This document shows, piece after piece, positions 62,293 to 64,000 of a DNA stretch of 64,000 nt. This DNA comes from Prunus persica (lineage: Eukaryota; Streptophyta; Magnoliopsida; Rosales; Rosaceae). The position numbers and the translations under genes are program-made. Within the stretch, counting starts at the first letter, position 1, and every line of letters begins with the position of its first letter. The notes beneath the pieces were generated by a model, which saw only the letters and a program-made list of their open reading frames with translations, was not told the DNA's origin and searched no databases. The DNA is taken from NCBI RefSeq assembly GCF_000346465.2, contig NC_034014.1, positions 23,756,522 to 23,820,521 of the forward strand, written 5' to 3'.

Positions 62293-63399
62293 TTATTGGA
62301 TTTGGATCTTCAGTTTTGATTTTTTCTGCCATAATTTGCTTTATTTTTGTTCTCCACACGCCACCTCATTAAAATTTATTCTAAAGGACTTAAAAGTTGA
62401 CACATCATTCTTCAAGCAAAAATTACTCCACCAAACTAATCAAACTTAACGTCATATCCCTTTCTTCTTCTTCTTTTTCCTTCTTCCCATCACATGATTT
62501 CTTCCTGTCTATAATCACAATACATTCTAGTTGTTGCAGCGTTTGTTTAGTGGTGGAGCTTTGGTTGTTTAATATTGTTAATATTGAACTCAATGCCACC
62601 AGGTATGCTCAAGTGTGTCCTCATAGTCAATAAATATGAAGGAGCTCCTCCAATGGAATGACCTATATGGACAAGGTGGATCCATAAAGAAAAAATCTCT
62701 CAACTATTTTTTATATATATATAAAATTTCTTTCCTTTATGTGTGTAAAAGTCCTCGTTTTCTTTTTTCTTCTTCATTCTGCTTAAAGGTGTGGCAAGAT
62801 GGGATCTTACATAGATATCAATGGAAATCCCATTGATCATGTTCCCATCTATCAAAAGAACAAAAAGCAAACTTATTTCCCCATATCCTTTGATGTGACG
62901 AGGGTGGTTGAAGAGGAAAAAAAAATTCCTTCGTTGTTTTCCTGGATAAAAGAGGAATTACGTTTCAAGACCTGGATATTGGAATTGCTTTGTAAGGTCT
63001 ATTGACTGATGAGTTATGGTTATTTTCTCGAATCAATGGCTACTGAAAGATATATATATATATATATTATTTTTATAGAGGAAAGAGAAGGGATTGTGAT
63101 TACATAATTTTTTGAGAAACGAAAGCTTGGTGAGAGATAAGATTTTGGGGGCAAAGGCACGAAGAAGATGTGCTAATAAGAAGGTAGGAAAAAAAAAAAA
63201 AAAAAAAAAGGGAGACGATGTTAAGTTTGATGTTAGTTGGGTTAAGGGTATTGTTGTTCTTTAGGAGTAATTTTTTGTTTGAAGAATGATGTGTCAACTT
63301 TTAAGTCCCTTAGATTAAATTTTAATGAGATGACATGTGGAGAACAAAAGTAAAGCAGATCATGGTAGAGAAAATCAGAACAGAGAATCTGAATCCGAA
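62293..63399. mobile_element. Second MULE-like element with long inverted repeats
   Basis: The left arm (about 62293-62460) and the inverted right arm (about 63230-63399) share long blocks, for example TTTGTTCTCCACA, CTCATTAAAATTTA, GACTTAAAAGTTGACACATC and ATTCTTCAA. Flanks are AAGTATTTT (62284-62292) and AAGTATTAC (63400-63408), 7 of 9 identical. The interior holds a 68-codon open frame at 62799-63005 (MGSYIDINGNPIDHVPIYQK) with no recognised family; it may be a captured fragment. No transposase was seen. Confidence 0.6.
63187..63210. repeat. Poly-A run inside the MULE-like element
   Basis: About twenty A residues followed by GGGAGACG. The opposite arm carries a TTCTTC-rich stretch instead, so the arms have diverged here. 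Confidence 0.8.
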
Positions 63400-63408
63400 A
63401 AGTATTAC

Positions 63409-64000
63409 CCCTTCCAATATGTGTACAGTAATAATGTTCTAGAAGAACTGATTAACTATATATCTCAATTTCTCATATACATATTGGAAAGTTTTAATAA
63501 AAATATTAGAAATAAATTAAATAAATGAACACCAACAAGATAGGAAACTAGTTTTGTAATGGCTGAAAAGTGAGACCTAAAGTCAAGCTCTCTTGTCATG
63601 GGCTTATCTTCATTCCTAAGAAAGTAGATTAAGAGACTATTAAGGAGTCCATTTTCTACTTTGAATTTCAGCAATGCCACTGTGTCAACCCATCATAATG
63701 CTAAATGGTCGACAATCATGTGTCGTTTTCCTTATGATTAACAATTACAAATCAAATTAGAAATAAATCAAACTACAATCATCTTTCACATTAGATAACT
63801 AGTTAGGTGAAATAACTTATTAAGTTGCATTCATGACTTTAAGATAAAACTTCAAACTCTAAAACACAACGTCGTTAAGTTCGGAACAATATCAATATTA
63901 TATTTCTCGCACTAGAAAAGAAAATGTAATCAACAATGTGATGAAAGTAGGTTAATATATTGCAACCTTACAAGTAAGCTAGTCTCCAATCTCCCAAATA
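63409..64000. other. Terminal spacer
   Basis: AT-rich DNA to the end of the window. No gene, repeat or regulatory site can be supported. Confidence 0.5.

Overview
This window is nuclear DNA from a flowering plant. It has interrupted genes with GT-AG (and a few GC-AG) introns, AT-rich spacers, and nested plant transposons (CACTA, hAT, Helitron, MULE-like, Tourist-like MITE, SINEs). Every recognisable gene belongs to a conserved land-plant family. A woody eudicot, possibly Rosaceae, is my best inference; the sequence alone does not settle the species.

Layout: 0-3 kb holds a proline-rich single-pass membrane protein (+) and V-ATPase subunit G (+). 6.4-12.8 kb holds an intronless CRINKLY4-related receptor kinase of the CCR1/CCR2 type (+) and a soluble RLCK of the At1g16670/CRPK1 type (-), convergent. 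17.6-20.3 kb holds a LOG2-like RING E3 ligase (+). 22.0-23.7 kb holds a type II membrane methyltransferase-like gene (-), preceded in its leader by a 41-codon upstream ORF. 25.5-41.3 kb is transposon-rich: a MULE-like element, a complete 6.0 kb CACTA element (ATT target duplication) carrying a nested hAT element and a Helitron, and a 4.6-4.8 kb tandem duplication whose left edge lies inside the CACTA element. 42.8-60.7 kb is gene-rich again: RING-CH membrane E3 ligase (+), WD40 protein of the WDR20/creC type (-), fasciclin-like AGP of the FLA11/12 type (+) and the ER co-chaperone P58IPK/DNAJC3 (-). 62.3-63.4 kb is a second MULE-like element.

Two local groupings look like conserved microsynteny with Arabidopsis as I remember its gene numbering: CCR1-like plus LOG2-like (At3g09780/At3g09770), and methyltransferase, RING-CH, FLA11 and P58IPK (At5g03190/03180/03170/03160). 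The WD40 and methyltransferase genes also recall the neighbours At3g53390/At3g53400. The transposon block would therefore have split an ancestral gene cluster.

The main unexplained structure is an array of about twenty near-perfect 20-bp palindromes (consensus GTATAGCCGCGCGGCTATAC). Many are followed by TTTTGACACGTGG. The array lies in the 3' part of the CACTA element and in the duplicated segment. The most biologically suggestive small feature is the upstream ORF of the methyltransferase gene. No CRISPR arrays, rRNA genes or convincing tRNA genes were seen.
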